From Glycine soja (lineage: Eukaryota; Streptophyta; Magnoliopsida; Fabales; Fabaceae), in assembly GCF_004193775.1 (NCBI RefSeq), contig NC_041019.1, positions 53,171,928 to 53,235,927 on the forward strand: 64,000 nucleotides of DNA, read 5' to 3'. Each line of letters begins with the position of its first letter. Positions within the stretch are counted from its first letter, which is position 1. Positions 11,691 through 24,313 of this stretch are shown one piece after another. Made by a program: the position numbers and the translations under genes. Below the pieces are notes generated by a model. It worked only from the letters and a program-made list of their open reading frames with translations. It had not been told where the DNA came from and made no database searches.

Positions 11691-14669
11691 ATGGCTTCTC
11701 CACCTGCCTCTCATCCTCCTCCTTCTCCTCCTCCTCCTTCCAACACATCAGCTTTGTCGTCTGCCGTGAAGCGGACACGCAAAGCCTCACGTCTACGATC
11801 GTTGTCTACTAGACCACCTGGTGCTGAGAGACCAGTGATCCATGTTGATCCTGATACCGGCAAGGCCAATGGTCCCCACAGGAAGAAATTAAGAACATAT
11901 TTGGGGATTGTGGTACGTGATAAGGTGGACCTCACCTACAAGAACTGGAAGGAGGTCCCTACTGCTCAAAAGGACCTGATTTGGGAGGATATTCAAGTAT
12001 TTTTCTTTTCTTATTTGATTTTGTTTAATTAATAGCCAAAAAATACATTATTATAACAAATAAACTTTATTTGATGTTGTCAGGAGGAATTTGAAATCCC
12101 AGAGGCTTCTGACAGTAGGACGAAAAGGAAGTTACTTCAGACCGTGGGCGAGAGATGGAGGCAGTTTAAATCAGACCTCACGAGGAAATGAGCCATTGCA
12201 GCCGATCAGGACGGTGTGGAGGACACTATCTATGAGAAATACGGCATCAGCAAGGAAAAATGGGTCCATTTTTGCCAGACTCGCAAAGACCCTTCTTGGG
12301 AGGTATGTTCCTTTCCATTTAAGTTGTTTTTTAAAAAAATAACTTGTTATACTTCATTCTAGCAATTTGAAAGATTATTGTTTTATTTTTGCAGGATGTG
12401 CGCAAAAAGGCACAGGTCATCCAGAAGCATAACACTGTCCCCCACATTTTGTCTTGTGGGGGTTATGACTATTTGGAGCAAAAGCTCCTGGCTGAGAAGA
12501 CGAAGAAGAAGTTGGAGGAAGCTGCACAGTCAGGAAGCGTTAATGGTGTCATCGACCCTCCATCCCCGGTCAGACACCACGTGAAATGTAAGATGGCCTG
12601 CACAAAAAAAACAGGGGAGATGATGACTGAGGCCGCAAAGAAAATTGCTGCGAAGATCGTAAGTCATTTTCAACTAACCATTAGAATTATATTTCAATAT
12701 TTTGTGAATGCCATGTACAACTGTGTATTTTCTGTGCAGGATTCCTTTGAGGAGCAGGCGACACAGGGATCCTTCGTCCCCCATGGACGTCAGGATGTTC
12801 TCACCGCTGTTATTGGACGTCCAGAGCACCCTGGACGTGTCCGTGCTGCTGGAGTCGGTGTCACCATCAAGAAATAATTTGGATCGACTCCACGGATGTT
12901 CCGCAGCTCTTCCTCCTTGCCTCCTGAAGAATTGCAGCAGTTGATCCAGCAAATCAAGGACCAGCTAGAGGAGTCCATCACAGAAAAAGTGACACAACAG
13001 CTCATGGCATCCTTCAGGCAGATGCAGTCCCAGATGCAATCTTAGGGACTTGCACTACCTCCCGAGCCTCTGGTTGGTCCCTCCGGTCCTCGAGTAAGCA
13101 CAAAGGGGAGTTGTGTTGATCCCTCAGGAAATGATCCTGAGACGGGTGACTCAGATAGGTGCAGCTTGTACATCGAAGCAGATCATGCCCACCTGGTTGC
13201 CCTGGGGAGAGTTTATGAGGGATCCACTGCTGTTCATAACACTCATTTGTTTCCTGACCAAGTAAAGGTGGGTGTGGAGGAGGTTACAGATGCAAATGCT
13301 CCAGTTCTTGTACCCACTGATGAGGTTTCCTTAGTGGGGCAGACACTTCACACCTTCCTTGCTTGGCTGACACATCTGGTCAAGTCTTTATCACAACAGG
13401 TACTTTACTCTTACTATATGTTTCTTCTTTTTAAATTAATTCATTTAGCATGCCTCAAATTAGGCCATTTAACTTTGTTTCATGAACAGGTAGCGGTGTC
13501 TCCGACAAAACCATCTCCAAAGCCCAATCCGGAGGTCGATGATTCGCTTTATCTGATGACATTGACCATCACAGAGCTTTTCTTGAGGCCTTATCAGGTT
13601 ACATGGGATGCCACCGTGTTCGGGGTCTTTAATCCAGATTTCCCGCTCTACATAAAGCACGAATAACTCTCTGAAATCGCACACAGTGGTCAATGTTTCA
13701 GCATATCAGTGTTACAGTTGTCGATTCTGTAAGTCATTTTATATTACTTTTAATACCTAAGTTATTGCTTTCAATTCATAAATATTTAACTTTGACTTAA
13801 CATAAACAGGCATCTCACTGAAACAAGTATGCGAGCGGGGAATTCTGATATCTATGGATTCCTCGAGCCACAGTCCAGTCAGAGGTTTGGACAATCGTAG
13901 TTTGAGTCTGAAAGTTACATAAAGACTTGGATGCAGAGTTCAAAACGCGGTGTCTATCTTGGAGCCTACCTAAATGGGTAAGTCACACAAAATAACTGAA
14001 TTTAATTAATGTTTACTAATATACTAAGCCATATTCGTCTCCATTGCAGTGGACACTGGCAGATGGTGGTCATCCTACCCAAGGAACACCTAGTTGTCTG
14101 GTTTTGTTCATTGCATAACTGGCCAGACAACTACCTTAAGGGGATTATTAACAGGTTAGTGTTCTTTTCAATACATTTGCATTGGAATACCTCAACAACA
14201 CCAGTTTTTAATTGTAACTCATCTGGAACAGTGTTTTAAAAGGTCTTGATGATGCTCCACAGCCTAAATCAAAGGCTCTTGCTAGGTGGATTGTCGTCAA
14301 GGTACGTCATTTACATAAAACTTCCACTTATATATATTTCTTATGTGTTTGTACACTAATTGTTTAATTAATATCCAAATTTCATTATGTATTTAGTGTA
14401 ATAGACAAAAGGGAAATACTGAGTGCGGCTACTATGTCATGCACTAGATGTCCACCATCATTTTAGGAAGTTTTAGGAATAACTGGGAAGCAGTACATTT
14501 ATTTCAAACAAATTCAATTTTTTTATAATTTGTATTACATTATCAACTTATTATCATTTATTTCATCATGTAGTATTTTAACGATCCTAGACCATTGGAT
14601 CCAGAGAGATTAAAGGCGTTGCGGATCCAGTGGGCACAACATTATCTCCGAGTTAGAGATCAGACTTAG
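11691..14669 (+). pseudogene. CACTA element accessory protein with C-terminal Ulp1/C48 protease-like domain, interrupted by stops
   Basis: Ten exons can be traced by splice sites: 11691-11996, 12084-12302, 12395-12658, 12740-13399, 13490-13728, 13810-13977, 14050-14154, 14232-14301, 14397 to about 14492, and about 14574-14669. The N-terminus is Pro/Ser-rich and basic (KRTRKASRLRSL). A Transposase_24 (Ptta/En/Spm)-like region follows, with YGISKEKWVHFCQTRKDPSW and HILSCGGYDYLEQKL, then a Gln-rich coiled stretch (EELQQLIQQIKDQLEES). The C-terminus has the C48 order: His in HWQMVVILP, Asp-bearing VWFCSLHNWPDN, and Cys in NTECGYYVMHWMST (one base change seen as TAG for TGG). Stops occur at about 12190 (RK-stop), at 13044 (MQSQMQS-stop), and after IKHE near 13665. 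It is unlikely to make a full protein. Confidence 0.8.
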
Positions 14670-14930
14670 GGTATAAGGACATTAAGTTTAGCTTAGTTTA
14701 TTTTGGTTTAACATTTTTGACATTTCCTATGTAATTTGAACATTGAATTCATTTGTTGATGGTTGTTTATGATTAATCAATTATTCAATGTTTATTGTGT
14801 GATTAAAATTGCTTGAAAGCAGAATAAAATGTTTATTTGTTGTGAATTGGGTCTGAAATTGCATTTTACAGGTACAATTTTGGGTTTATTGTAAAAACAG
14901 AAAGTTTATACAAAAAAAAACTTGAAAACA

Positions 14931-15369
14931 ACATCGGTTATTAACAAAAATCGATGTTAATAAAGCAAACAAAATCGGTTATTAACAAAAACCGATGTCA
15001 ACATGCACCTTAACATCAGTTATTTACAAATAACCGATGTTATACATAGCTTACTACAACAAATAAGTGCATAAATGATGAATATTGACATCGGTTTCCT
15101 CTAAAAACCGATGTTAATCTATTACATTAACATTGGTTTTTACGAAAAACCAATGTCAACGTCCCTCATCCATACACTTATTTTGTTGTACTTCTTTGTT
15201 TATAACATCGTTTATTTATAAAACCGATGTCATCTTTTTATGTTAACATCGGTTTTTAAAAATCGATGTTAACAACAATACATTCAACATCGGTGCTTTC
15301 AACATCAGTTTTAAAACCAATGTAGAATGCCCTAAATAACCGATGTTAAAAGTGTATTTTCTAATAGTG
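14931..15369 (+). repeat. CACTA subterminal repeat array and 3' terminus
   Basis: At least eight copies of a short motif of the form ACATCGGTT...AACCGATGT, alternating in orientation so that pairs can form small hairpins (for example around 15086-15115 and 15242-15272). In CACTA elements such repeats are the transposase-binding sites. The element ends at 15369 in CTAATAGTG. Confidence 0.85.
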
Positions 15370-15372
15370 TTA

Positions 15373-16035
15373 CTTTTTTGTCAGGATAGTTTTGTTCTTC
15401 AAAGATAAATCATCGATTGTATTTCTCTAACATATGCATTATATATAAATAATGACTGTTACATGGTAATAAGTACAAATTTATATATAACAATTTCGTA
15501 TGCACCAAACTTTCATTCATTCTGGCAAATGGTCATGTTAAGTGTCAAAGAATTGGCACCACATCTTTTGGATATTTTCTCAATCTCACACTTTGAGAAC
15601 CAGACTATGAAGTTTGTTACTATATGCTCTTTTTCAATAATCATTTTTTAAATTCTGAAATTTTATTGTGAAACTTAAGCATTTTTCCTTCTCTAGTTAA
15701 ATGAACTAAACCCTTAAGACTAAATTAGCAGCTTCATAATTTTATTGCATCTTCCCCAATTTTATTTACTAGCTTGGATTTTTTTATGTCCCATTTTTTC
15801 TGCTCTAGTTTTTCTTTTGATAGTCACGAACATTCATGGTTCCCTTAATCTAAGATTGTTATGAAGAAGACAACACAACAACAACCATCAGACATAAACA
15901 ACCAAGTATGATTAAGAATTCTGTTATTTTCCATTTTCAAATCAGAGGCATCTTTGATGCCTATATATAGCAAAATCATGAATGTAATGGGACAACTGAA
16001 AATTAATACAAACTCTTTCCATACCTTTCTCTTTT
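15373..16035. other. Intergenic, nothing recognised
   Basis: AT-rich flank of the CACTA element. A short open frame at 15463-15651 has no recognisable feature. Confidence 0.5.
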
Positions 16036-17091
16036 TTGGAGGATCCTAGGCCCCAAATGTTAGAAAATCACTCTGAGCTTATCTCAACTCATAACACAGA
16101 TCTAGAAACTCATGCACACGAAACCAAAGTGGAGGGGCACGACAGTCGATTGGACTCTAGATTTAGCAGTGACGATGACTGTCACAGTGACATTCACAGT
16201 CTCTACGATGTTGTTGCGCCTTCCCATGTGTCGGGAATAAACAATGGTGAGACATTGGAGGAAGTTGAATGGGTTTCAGATTATAATAGGAAGAATAGGA
16301 TAAAAGAAAAGGACTTAAAAAAATTGTCTTTTTAATTTGAGAGAATAAAAATGATTGAATCATGGATGCAAATGCAAATTCTGAAACATAGTCATGAACC
16401 TACATAGTGACAAAAAGGAAGATGTTCTAAAAAAATAAAAAGGGAAACACAACCTACCTACACGATGACAAAACATGATTTTTTAAATCTATTTTTAAAT
16501 TATTTTTCATTTCATTTTTAAATATTTTTCATTTGTTTTTCTTCGAGTAACAAACCTGTTGTTGCAGATAATTTTGCTTCCTCACCAGTGAGGAAGTGAA
16601 TTTTGGACTTCACCTTAGAATCCACCTATATCACAGAGACTGACCTAATCAGGTTATATTTAAAGCCCTAAGGTTTTTTTTTTTATCCCCAAACCTCCCA
16701 CCTCCTTCTCCAAGAACACCCTATTCCATTCAACCTAGTGGATTTTATTTCTCCCCCTACCCTGCCCACAAAAAACATCTAAACATAGATTCAAAAGTAG
16801 AGATTGTATCTACCGGAGCCTTGAAAATAGAAAAAAAAAATAGATCGAGAGATACCTAGATCACCAAAAGATATGTATTTATTATTCCATAGTCATTACT
16901 GAACCTTAAGGTTGGTTGTGAGTTTAACTGAAGGTATGGTTTTGCAAAGGAATTACATAGGGGGGATAAAATAAAAGTTCCCTCTTAAACATTGTGGTGC
17001 AGATCCGAAGACCCAAAGGGCCAGTGAGGAAGCTTCATTTGCAAATTTGCCATGCTCCAAAGGAAAAATCTTTGACCAGGTGACCAATGTT
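16036..17091 (+). pseudogene. Unrecognised gene-like stretch, possibly three exons
   Basis: A 99-residue open frame (16036-16335) has a strongly acidic, His/Asp/Ser-rich composition (RLDSRFSSDDDCHSDIHSLY, then SHVSGINNGETLEEVEWVSD), unlike the random AT-rich frames around it. It has no ATG at the expected start. Two further exon-like pieces follow acceptor-like TTGTTGCAG (16568) and GTGCAG (17003), the latter reading IRRPKGPVRKLHLQICHAPK up to a GGTGACC at 17080-17086. The family is not recognised. Composition and spacing suggest a decayed fragment of a host gene. Low confidence. Confidence 0.3.
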
Positions 17092-18423
17092 TGGTTTAAT
17101 TAGTGAATTTGGTGTAAAACTTCAATTTATGGAGATAAATGCTTCTATTGGTCTAATTAGCATGCTAACAACATAAGTACTCATTTGTCATTAAACATGT
17201 ACGAGGGTTGCTCCTCATGAGTATTTTTTTTCTGCTCTAGAAAGGCTCATTGTGAAGCGCATATTCAATACTGAATAAAATAATGTTATTTTAATCCATA
17301 ATCCAAAATCTTACATAAGCTTAATTAACATTGATAATATTGATTTCTATGAACTATTTGACTGTCTACTAATAGAAAACTGAAGAAACTTTTACTATCT
17401 CTCACACCACAATCTAAGTTTTATAGTTAAATTAGCTGCTGAAACTTATACGAAAAAATTCATTTAATTCAATTTTTATTTTAAATAATATTTTTACTTG
17501 TATTTAGGATCAATAAACTTAAGTAGATATTAATGAAAATCAAGGTGTTATAGCTCTGCCTCCGATTAAAAGATAAAGAAAAATCATTTAATTGAAAATC
17601 CATCCACCTAACTCGATCAGACACTAATGCATTCTTCTGATTTGATAATTAAAACAAAACCTGGTAAATCGCTAGCTCAAAACACCACCAGTAATCCATA
17701 GACTATTCACTATTCTATAAAAAGGTTTTATGTCCAGAAACTACATCTATCCTAAAAGTCTCCCTCAACTAGCTAGTTTACCTGCCAACTCAAGGCTCTC
17801 CGGCAGCATATATGTTCAACCATTTCCCTTTGCACCATGTAACTCCCCCTAACTCGCAGCACCAAATACCAAAAACTCTCCTTTCCCACACACATTGTCT
17901 AGTGCCACGTTCTAAGTAGAGGGCAAATGTCTAAATAATTTTACCATTAACAACTTTCTAAAATGTTTATAGAGGATGTATTATTATACAACAAATTTTG
18001 CAATTTACAATCATATTGCACAAGTGTTTCTATCTTCTCTACGAAAAACACACACTAATATAGAGATAAAATAGATAAATAGATAGATATTCATCATCCA
18101 TATATAATGACACTATGTTGTATATTCACCGCCGTTCCAAAAGTACTCAATTCCCAATCCGCTTCCCTCCGCACTCACACACTTTAATTCCTTTCTCTCT
18201 CTAAAGTTTGTTTCTCTGTCAATAATAGCATCACAAAAATTTTAGTAACAAAAATTTTCAAAATTACAAGTAAGGTGCTTCGTCACTAATATATTTTTTT
18301 CTAGTACATAAGCTTAATTATGATTAACAGACTAATACTATAATTTCTATGAAATATTTGACTGTCTGAGGAGATATTAATACATTATTCTTCCCTGGTT
18401 ACAAACTAATCTTTGACTGTCTC
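17092..18423. other. Intergenic, nothing recognised
   Basis: There are no coding exons or clear repeats. The stretch at 17560-17900 is less AT-rich than its surroundings but has no open frame of note. Confidence 0.5.
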
Positions 18424-18652
18424 GCTCATTTGCAAAACCTGGAATAAAGCTTGTCATGCATCATTTCTTCGGGCTTGCCTCAACTTCTCTGGAAGAACAA
18501 ACAGAGATTTGCCATTTTAATTTTGTCATCCTTTGGCAGATATGTGTAAACGCAAAGGAATGGTACGATGTTAGCTTGTACCATTTGTTAGTGTGATTAT
18601 CATATGGCTACATTGTTGATAAATTTCTTTACCTGTTTGGATTTTATGCCAG

Positions 18653-18951
18653 GAGTTTTATCCAGATCCATTACTGCCTATAACAAGTCAAATAGAGAGT
18701 GCTCTTGTGAATGTGCATAAGCAGTGTGTGACAAACCTAGCAAACATGAAAGTGCAAGGAAGACTCCAATTATTGATCATAATTTTGCCTGATGTCAAGG
18801 GGTCTTATGTTGAGTGCAAGTGTGTCTTGCATGTTCAAACTAAAACAATAATTTGATTTTATCATCTTAAATATTTCTAGTTCTGACAGGAAATTAATAA
18901 ACGCATATGTGAAACTGAACTAGGAATAGTTTCTCAGTATTATCTGCCGAG
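18653..18951 (+). pseudogene. AGO5-like Argonaute fragment (MID region), left arm
   Basis: Exon 18653-18809 encodes EFYPDPLLPITSQIESALVN, then VHKQCVTNLANMKVQGRLQ, then LLIIILPDVKGSY. Exon 18890-18951 encodes EINKRICETELGIVSQYYLP. Both match the end of the linker and the MID domain of plant AGO1/AGO5-clade proteins, whose pattern is LLIVILPD..GSYG.IKRICETELGIVSQCC. The ILPDV-GSYG wording fits AGO5 best. The second exon has one extra base relative to the right arm, which shifts the frame, and the Cys-Cys after SQ has become Tyr-Tyr. No PIWI catalytic Asp-Asp-His/Asp residues, PAZ or N domain are present. Confidence 0.85.
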
Positions 18952-19062
18952 GTAAGTTGGAAAGACGATTATGCAATATCTTGAAATTTAAGATGATAAA
19001 ATAGCACATAGCACTTTATTTTCCATATTGCATGCTCATCTTTTGCAACTTGTGTCGCTGAC

Positions 19063-19354
19063 AACACTGAAACTATTTCTAGTTCAGTTTCACATATGCA
19101 TTTTATTTTCCCTGCCAGAACAAGACAGATTTAAGATAATAAAATCAAATTAGAGTTTTAGTGTAAACATGAAATTGAAGACATACACACACCATAAGAC
19201 CCCTTGACATCAGGCAAAATTATGATCAACAATTTGAGTCTTCCTTGCACTTTCATGTTTGTTAGTTTTGTCACACATTGCTTATGGACATTCACAAGAG
19301 CACTCTCTATTTGACTAGCTTGAACAGTTGTTATAGGCAATAAGGATAAAAATC
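19063..19354 (-). pseudogene. AGO5-like Argonaute fragment (MID region), right arm
   Basis: Exon 19193-19354 (minus) encodes the same MID segment with ITTVQASQIESALVNVHKQ and LKLLIIILPDVKGSYG, ending at a proper GT donor. Exon about 19063-19111 continues in frame as KIKCICETELEIVS before similarity is lost. This arm is better preserved than the left arm, because its splice phase is intact. Arg-to-Cys in K(R)ICETEL and loss of the following exons rule out function. Confidence 0.85.
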
Positions 19355-19563
19355 CTGGCATAATATCCAAAAAGACAGAAATTTATCAACAATGTAATCA
19401 CGCTAACAAATGGTACAAGCTAACATCGTACCATTTCTTTGCTTTTACACATCTGGATGACAAAATTGAAATGGAAAATGTGTTTGTTTTTCCAAAGAAG
19501 TTGAGGCAAGTCCAAAGAAATGGGCCTCGACAAGCTTTATTCTAGGTTTTGCAAATGAGCAAG

Positions 19564-20269
19564 GCAGCTGCAAGGTCTGCGACATTGCAGGACATAAATA
19601 TGATTACCAGAATCTGATTCATCAGATAATCATTCCAGTATATTCTGGCAGCTGAATTGTTATTACCCATTTCTTTATGCTTCCTGCATATATATTAAAT
19701 GTTTCACATGATTATTTTAATTTTCTCATGACCAGAAAATGCAAGAAACAAAAGCCTTAACAGGGAATTTCCCATGTATTTATCTGCATATGCTAGGAAT
19801 CAATGAAGTCAGAAATTGAAAGATTCTAACGAAATATATTTCTTTTTATAAATGCTTCATTGAAGAGGTAATCCCTATTTGATGACAGATAATATTTCAT
19901 ATATTCTTTTAGCCCAATCCTTGCTGTTAGAATTCATATCAAAGAAACAAAAGAGGTTTACAAATCTAGCAAAAGATACTTCTCGAATATATTAAAAAGA
20001 AGTAAGTAATCAAAATAGTATAAGAGAACTGAAATTCTTTCTTTAATAGTATCATCATTTGTAAGGAACAACTCGGGCTTCAAAATCTTGTAAAATATAT
20101 AATTAATTTCTTGATGCATTGAAAAACAAAAAGATAGTCAGATTTGCTTGGACTAGAAATATATCCTGAGCAGGCTGCCATAAATTTTGAACATCCTATA
20201 AAATTTTCATTCACTCAGATTTATTCTGCATTAGGGTTTGGGTTGAAAAACCATTAATTACCAAAAACA

Positions 20270-20314
<45 letters not shown>

Positions 20315-23300
20315 AAGAACTAAAAATATGACAGACTCATGATAGTAACTATAGTGTGGTCCATAGGTCAACTTTGTGATGGCCTTATCAACAATTTTTT
20401 ACCAAACACAAAACGCAGATTAGCTAGGCAAAACTAATATGTAGACTGGACAAACAAGTTATAAAAATGTAATTTATATTATAATATATATTTTAAATAT
20501 ATTACATCGGCACCAAAAAATTATATTATGTAGAGTTTAGTCTTTTATGTTAATATAGTAAATCTTATAAATTATTATATATAGATAGGGTATTTTGCTT
20601 TAAAAGGTTGTATAATAACCCACCACTTGCATGTACACAAATGGAAATTAAGAATAAGAGAAATGTTACCTTTAAGCAGCAGTGATAAGTTGTTCATCCG
20701 TTAAGTAAACATAGTAGTTAAATACTATGTAGGCTGTATTTCCATTACTCAGACATAGAACATATTTCAAGAACCGAATCAATCATTTTTGCTCAATTAG
20801 GGACATGCAAACTCTACTTTGTTCTATGCGGGTCAAACCCAGTCGGTTTTTGTGTTACCTAACAAAAAGTGAAAAGAATTGGAAAATAGGATAAAATAGA
20901 TCTAGAAAACCTCAAGGGGAAATAGGGAAAAATGAACAAATGAATTGCACAAATAGATCAAACAAAAATTAAATAATGAAAAACAAATTGAATAAGAAAA
21001 AAATACAAAAAAAAAAAGAGAGAAAGATTTCAAACCTTCAACAAGTTTCGAATGGCTTGCGAGGATGTGAGTGGTGGAAAAGAGAAGGATGAGATTTGGT
21101 GGAAGAAAGGGAGAAATTTGAAACTTGAAAGTGAAATGAAGTATTGATTTAGGACTTGCCTTAGAGAATGGAAGATAGAAAAGACAAGAGATACAAGAGA
21201 AAAGAAAAAGAGAGGAACTTAATATATATGATTCTAACAACACCATCAACCAACTGTGTAGAAGATGATAGTGAAGGTGCGGCACAAAAGATTTGTATGG
21301 TCAAACTCGTAACGTAACTAATCAAGGTCATGCTATCAAGTGTTTTAATAAGTGTTAAGAAATATTTAATATATTTTTATTAATTTCTTAAAATAATTTA
21401 ATAAATAATTAATGATATTTATATTTTTAATATAATATTTAATAATTAATGTTTTTTATTCTAAATAAAAAAAAGTATTAGTTTATATAAGAAAAAAATA
21501 TTAGTAAATGCTTTGAATATATTATTTTTTTATATTTTTAGTATAGCAGTTTCTTTTGATAACATTTATTATTTAATGAATGTTTGATATATTTATTGTT
21601 TAAAATAATTATAGAAATTATTAAAAAAAATAATATTTTAAATATAATAAATTACTTTATTCTTGAAATAATAATTTACTTTACAAACGTTAATCAAAAT
21701 AATGGATCTGACCTTTCTGCTATTCATTTTGGTGTTGATATGTTATTTCTCCAAAATGACGTCGTTTTGAAAGTTCAGAAAAGTCAAATTCCAAAATAAT
21801 TTACCATAAATTCAAGAGTTTAATATAAGAGATTTATTAATTTTATATTAAATTGATTTGTAAGTTTCTGAACAATTTGATAAATTTTAATTAATTTCTT
21901 GACCAATAGTAGTAGTAATTAATGCCTCCAAAGCATTTGTCCACTTGCCAGGTCTGATATCAATAACGTATCTCTTTTTTATTATTTCAACTTTAGAAAT
22001 ATTATAAAAGTTCTATCTGACGTACTCTTTTGAATGCAGTCTATTTTTTGGTAGAAATTTATTGATGTTGAAAATTTTTTTAGGTCTCACATTAAGTATA
22101 ATAATTTTCTCTCAAATTTTATAATTTTCAATAAATAAATTTTCACTTATGAAAAAATGTTTCTAACGCATACTCCTCTTTCAATTTTCTTCTTCTCTCC
22201 ATCAGTCAAATTTTTGTTAATTGGTAAGGGTTTGATACTCTTCCTCAAGTTTTTTATATTGCAAAATTTTGACAATAATAATAAATGGCTTTAATTATAG
22301 CTAGCTCCCTATCACATTCAACTAATTTGCAATTTCTGCTCCTTTACAAAAAAAAAATCATTTTAGTCTATAATACAACTTTGATCCTCTTATTGCTCAA
22401 TCTGTAATTTCCGTCTCACGTCTTAAAACAAAGACATTCAAGTATTCAATTTTTGAAAAATTTATATTTTGGTTCACTCTTTAATTTTGTCTATATTTAT
22501 TTCTTTTATTACTTATATTTAATTAGTTAAATCATTCTCAATGACACCTTAAATAAATACGTTAATATTAGAATTCAATTAAATTAAAATAAAAATATGC
22601 AAAACTAAATATTAGACCAAAATGACTGATTTTAAAAAATTGAAAGACTAAATTATTTTATTTAATTTAAAATAGGAGAACAAAAATGAAGATTGGACAA
22701 AATAAGGAGAAAAAGTTGTATTTTAGACATCATTTTATTTTATTCCATACATTCTTTGAATGTTGTCTTATATGAATGGGTATCAATTTAGTGCTTCTCT
22801 CTCTATGATCAGGCATGGTGACTAGCGATCAAAATTGTGATTGTAATATAATTGTCATTTCTAGGATGCTTGTTTGTAATGTGGCTTCCTTGAACATGAT
22901 GATCACAATATATGTACAATATATATAGGAGGTTGGATGAGGTCCTGGAGTTGTTTGAGAAATGAATGTTTATGACGTCAATAAATTTATGCCTAAGAAG
23001 GACATGCCGTCATGGAATCTTTGTGATGTCAAAATATGAATGTTCTTGTCCTACACTCACCAAAGATGGTTATCTAAAGTTCAAGACACTAATTTAAATT
23101 CCTTGAAAAATATAAAAACCATATTACAATAAATCTCTGCAAGTTGGCAATAATCCATATATATCGTACTGCCTCCTTGAGAAGGTATGGAAAGACAAAT
23201 TAAAATCCTTCACATTTTTAGCCCAATCCTTGCTGTTAGAATTCATATCAAAGAAACAAAAGAGGTTTACAAATCTAGCAAAAGTATTGAAATATATGAT

Positions 23301-24313
23301 AAATATATGATATACTTAAATACAATTTATAGTTGAAAAGTATTGAAATTAATATATTAGTAATATTTTTAAATTAACAAATCAATATGTACATTTTTTA
23401 TTAAGATAAATAAATCATGCTTATCATTAACCTTTTAATTTGTGTTTTTTAAAAATATTTTTTTATTTTATATAATTACTAAAAAATTATAATCAGTAAA
23501 TACCCTTTTGTAAAATTAAGTATTTTAAAATATAAGACATAAGTGTAACACTAATGATTCATTAAGGTTCAATATGTTATAATTAAGTAAAATTTATGCA
23601 TTGATGAGAATTTAATTTGACTTTAATACAACATGTACACTAAACAAAGTCCAATAAGATGTAATGTCTAACTTATGTCATCACTAAAATCATGAGCCTT
23701 GGAGTGAGAAACACACTTTTTCACCACTACACCCAAGTATTCATTTGAATATTTGATATAAAATATAGTATTAATATAAGTTTTATAAGAAAATAGTTCA
23801 AAATTTAAATTTTATTCTTTTTAAATTTATTATATTTTTATAATTTTATATATTATCTTTCAAAATATAATATATAAGATTAAATTATATTTTCACATAA
23901 ATTAGAATAAGTATATTTATATAATTTTATTTTTTTATATTATATTTATCTTTAAAATAATGCTTTGATTTAGTAACAACATTTTTATCTATATTCATGC
24001 TAATTTTTGTAATATAGATAAAAAAATACCATCAATAAATCACATAAATAAATATTTTAAAAAATAAAAAATATTGTCATTTAATTATGTATCTTTACTA
24101 TATAATTTAATTCTTTAAAAAATACATACCTGATTAAATAAAGTTTAATATAAATAAAAAAATACTATTATAATAAATAACAACAATATCTTAATATAAG
24201 TAGAAAAATATTATTATTAAATCACATATATAAATATTTTAAAAATAATAAAATACTATCATTTTATGATATTATAATTTATATTAAAAAATATAAATTA
24301 AAGATAAAATTTA
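19564..24313. other. AT-rich non-genic part of copy B
   Basis: Equivalent to 246-5284. It holds an AT microsatellite at 20273-20311 and the second 66-bp direct repeat pair (19910-19975 and 23219-23284). An open frame on the minus strand at 20902-21285 is phenylalanine/leucine-rich and has only a broken counterpart in copy A (1750-1962), so it is not called as a gene. Confidence 0.55.
20273..20311. repeat. (AT)n microsatellite
   Basis: The copy B allele of the tract at 967-1026, about 20 bp shorter. Confidence 0.95.

Larger units (their letters stand above)
11691..15369 (+). mobile_element. Decayed CACTA (En/Spm-type) transposon, 3' part
   Basis: This contains the transposon gene at 11691-14669, then about 440 bp of subterminal repeats built on ACATCGG/CCGATGT in both orientations (14931-15358), and a terminus reading CTAATAGTG (15361-15369), the reverse complement of CACTATTAG. 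The base triplet after it is TTA, a possible 3-bp target duplication that cannot be tested because the 5' terminus was not found. A TNPD-like transposase (TNP2) is not recognisable upstream, so the element looks truncated on the 5' side. Confidence 0.8.
18424..19563. repeat. Inverted repeat built from an AGO5-like gene fragment
   Basis: The left arm (about 18424-18951) and right arm (about 19063-19563) are reverse complements over exon, intron and upstream sequence. Landmarks are GCAAAACCTGGAATAAAGC on the left against GCTTTATTCTAGGTTTTGC on the right, and GGTACGATGTTAGCTTG against CAAGCTAACATCGTACC. The spacer is about 110 bp. Small indels separate the arms, so it is not a recent perfect copy. 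A read-through transcript would fold into a hairpin of about 500 bp. The duplication copy B starts within the right arm. Confidence 0.9.

Noticed and set aside
13166..13666. Independent 166-residue gene
   Set aside because: It reads through an intron; the upstream and downstream parts are exons 4 and 5 of the CACTA gene.
20902..21285. 127-residue Phe/Leu/Ser-rich minus-strand frame in copy B
   Set aside because: Looks membrane-like, but the copy A equivalent is shorter and broken by indels, so it is not conserved as protein.
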